Positions 48,093 to 48,736 of a DNA stretch of 48,736 nt are shown piece by piece (position 1 is the first letter of the stretch; each line of letters starts with the position of its first letter). Origin of the DNA: a virus; the IMG/VR virus record IMGVR_UViG_3300011440_000008, positions 1-48,736 of that record. The stretch is one strand, 5' to 3'. The translations under genes were made by a program, and so were the position numbers. The notes under the pieces are model-generated. The model saw only the letters and a list, made by a program, of their open reading frames with translations. It did not search any database and was not told the DNA's origin.

Positions 48093-48736
48093 ATGAGTGC
48101 ATCGTCCCAAGCGGACGGAGGAGGGGAATTGAGCGACGAGCGATACCTGCGGCTTTACCGAGATGAGCAGGTGCGCAGGTTCAAGGCGGAGCAGGAGAAC
48201 GCTGAGCTGCGGCTCGACCGCGATCAGTGGATTGACGTATGCCGACATGCGGAGGAGGAACGCGACGCCGCCGAGCAGTCACGGAAGGACGCCGAGGAGC
48301 AGCTTGAGCAGACACGTACCGATGCCTACAACCGCATCATGGAGGCGCGCGAGAAGGTACGCAAAGCTGAGGAGCAAGCGCACGCACTTTCTATCGACAG
48401 TGCGCACAAGATTGTCGCGCTGAAGGCCGCCGAGGAGCGGCTGGCCCAGGTGACGGAGGCGCTGCGCTCAGCCTTGAATGCGAATTTCACCGGAGGGCAC
48501 GGCGAGGACGGCACGCTGATCCGGCCCGGCTGCACTTGCTGGTTTTGCTACGGGCATAGCCGACTCACACCCCCAGCCGCGCCCGATGGCCCGGCCCGCT
48601 GCGGAGTGGTCGGCTATCCGCAGGGCGAGCGCCACGCCTGCGAGTTGGAGCGCGACCACGCCGACGACTATCACGCGCAGGGTGGTGTCCGATGGATTGG
48701 CTATTTCAAGACGCCACCGGAGGAGCCCCCAGCCGC
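48093..48736 (+). CDS. Coiled-coil, Cys/His-rich protein, N-terminal part (continues at base 124)
   Basis: First part of a 312-residue protein that crosses the window ends (48093-48736, then 124-418). The ATG has AGGAGG six bases upstream and lies about 28 bases below promoter 48029-48058. Residues about 15-130 are highly charged and heptad-like (RDEQVRRFKAEQENAELR and later EERDAAEQSRKDAEEQ), so probably a coiled coil. A CTCWFC motif follows near residue 150. Function unknown; it heads the operon that runs to 1631. It is probably a virion-independent early or middle protein, but that is inference from position only. Confidence 0.85.
   Translation, partial: MSASSQADGGGELSDERYLRLYRDEQVRRFKAEQENAELRLDRDQWIDVCRHAEEERDAAEQSRKDAEEQLEQTRTDAYNRIMEAREKVRKAEEQAHALSIDSAHKIVALKAAEERLAQVTEALRSALNANFTGGHGEDGTLIRPGCTCWFCYGHSRLTPPAAPDGPARCGVVGYPQGERHACELERDHADDYHAQGGVRWIGYFKTPPEEPPA
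48614..48736. repeat. Terminal direct repeat, right copy
   Basis: Second copy of bases 1-123. Removing one copy gives a unique length of 48,613 bases. The coding frame of the gene that starts at 48093 enters this copy and continues in the same frame from base 2 of the left copy, which supports joining the ends. Confidence 0.95.

Overview
The window looks like one complete phage genome. Its last 123 bases (48614-48736) repeat its first 123 exactly, so the molecule was assembled as a circle (or a circularly permuted/terminally redundant linear) with about 48,613 unique bases; one gene (48093 to 418) runs across the artificial ends. It is a tailed dsDNA phage of probable podovirus type: it has terminase, an unusually large portal, scaffold, HK97-type capsid protein, neck proteins, large tail/fibre proteins and three ejection-protein-like genes, but no tape measure, sheath or tube gene that I can recognise. 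The host is not certain. Several sigma70-like promoters place an ATG exactly at the expected +1 (leaderless mRNAs), GTG/TTG starts are frequent, and a Cys/His-rich protein has the C..H.G.H style common in actinophages; together these suggest an actinobacterial (or other leaderless-rich) host.

Layout. (1) 47515-48736 continuing to 1631, plus strand: small coiled-coil/zinc-binding genes and a secreted peptide, closed by a strong terminator. (2) 1744-25367, plus strand: packaging, portal, a glycine-rich fibre, scaffold, capsid, holin-endolysin pair, neck proteins, a beta-helix-like repeat fibre, a very large tail protein, a tail protein with a glycoside-hydrolase-like barrel, and ejection proteins; closed by a bidirectional terminator. 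(3) 41611 down to 25461, minus strand: DNA replication, recombination and nucleotide metabolism, tightly packed with ATGA/GTGA/TGATG overlaps: RHH regulator, Fe-S XPD/DinG-like helicase, acidic-tract protein, Cas4/RecB-like nuclease, Sak4-like ATPase, HNH, DUF7178-like protein, ERCC4/XPF-like nuclease, UDG-like domain fused to a proofreading family A polymerase, and dUTPase. (4) 41631-43132, plus strand: an XRE repressor-like gene and a separate HTH protein that could be the small terminase. (5) 46847 down to 43136, minus strand: early-type small proteins, many with CxxC zinc motifs, and a possible kinase-fold protein. (6) 46848-47421: a non-coding divergent control region with iterons, inverted repeats and a three-site array of 17-bp dyads.

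How it fits together. The control region fires divergent transcription. The XRE protein plausibly binds the 17-bp dyads (TAGTAGTNCCACTACTA-like) that lie in the control region and at the end of its own gene. Two distant operons (48093 rightward, 41034 leftward) start from near-identical promoter cassettes with TGTACTC heptads and a shared 16-mer, implying coordinated control. No integrase, transposase, CRISPR array or tRNA gene was seen, so the regulator, if a repressor, would serve immunity or an extrachromosomal state rather than classical integration.
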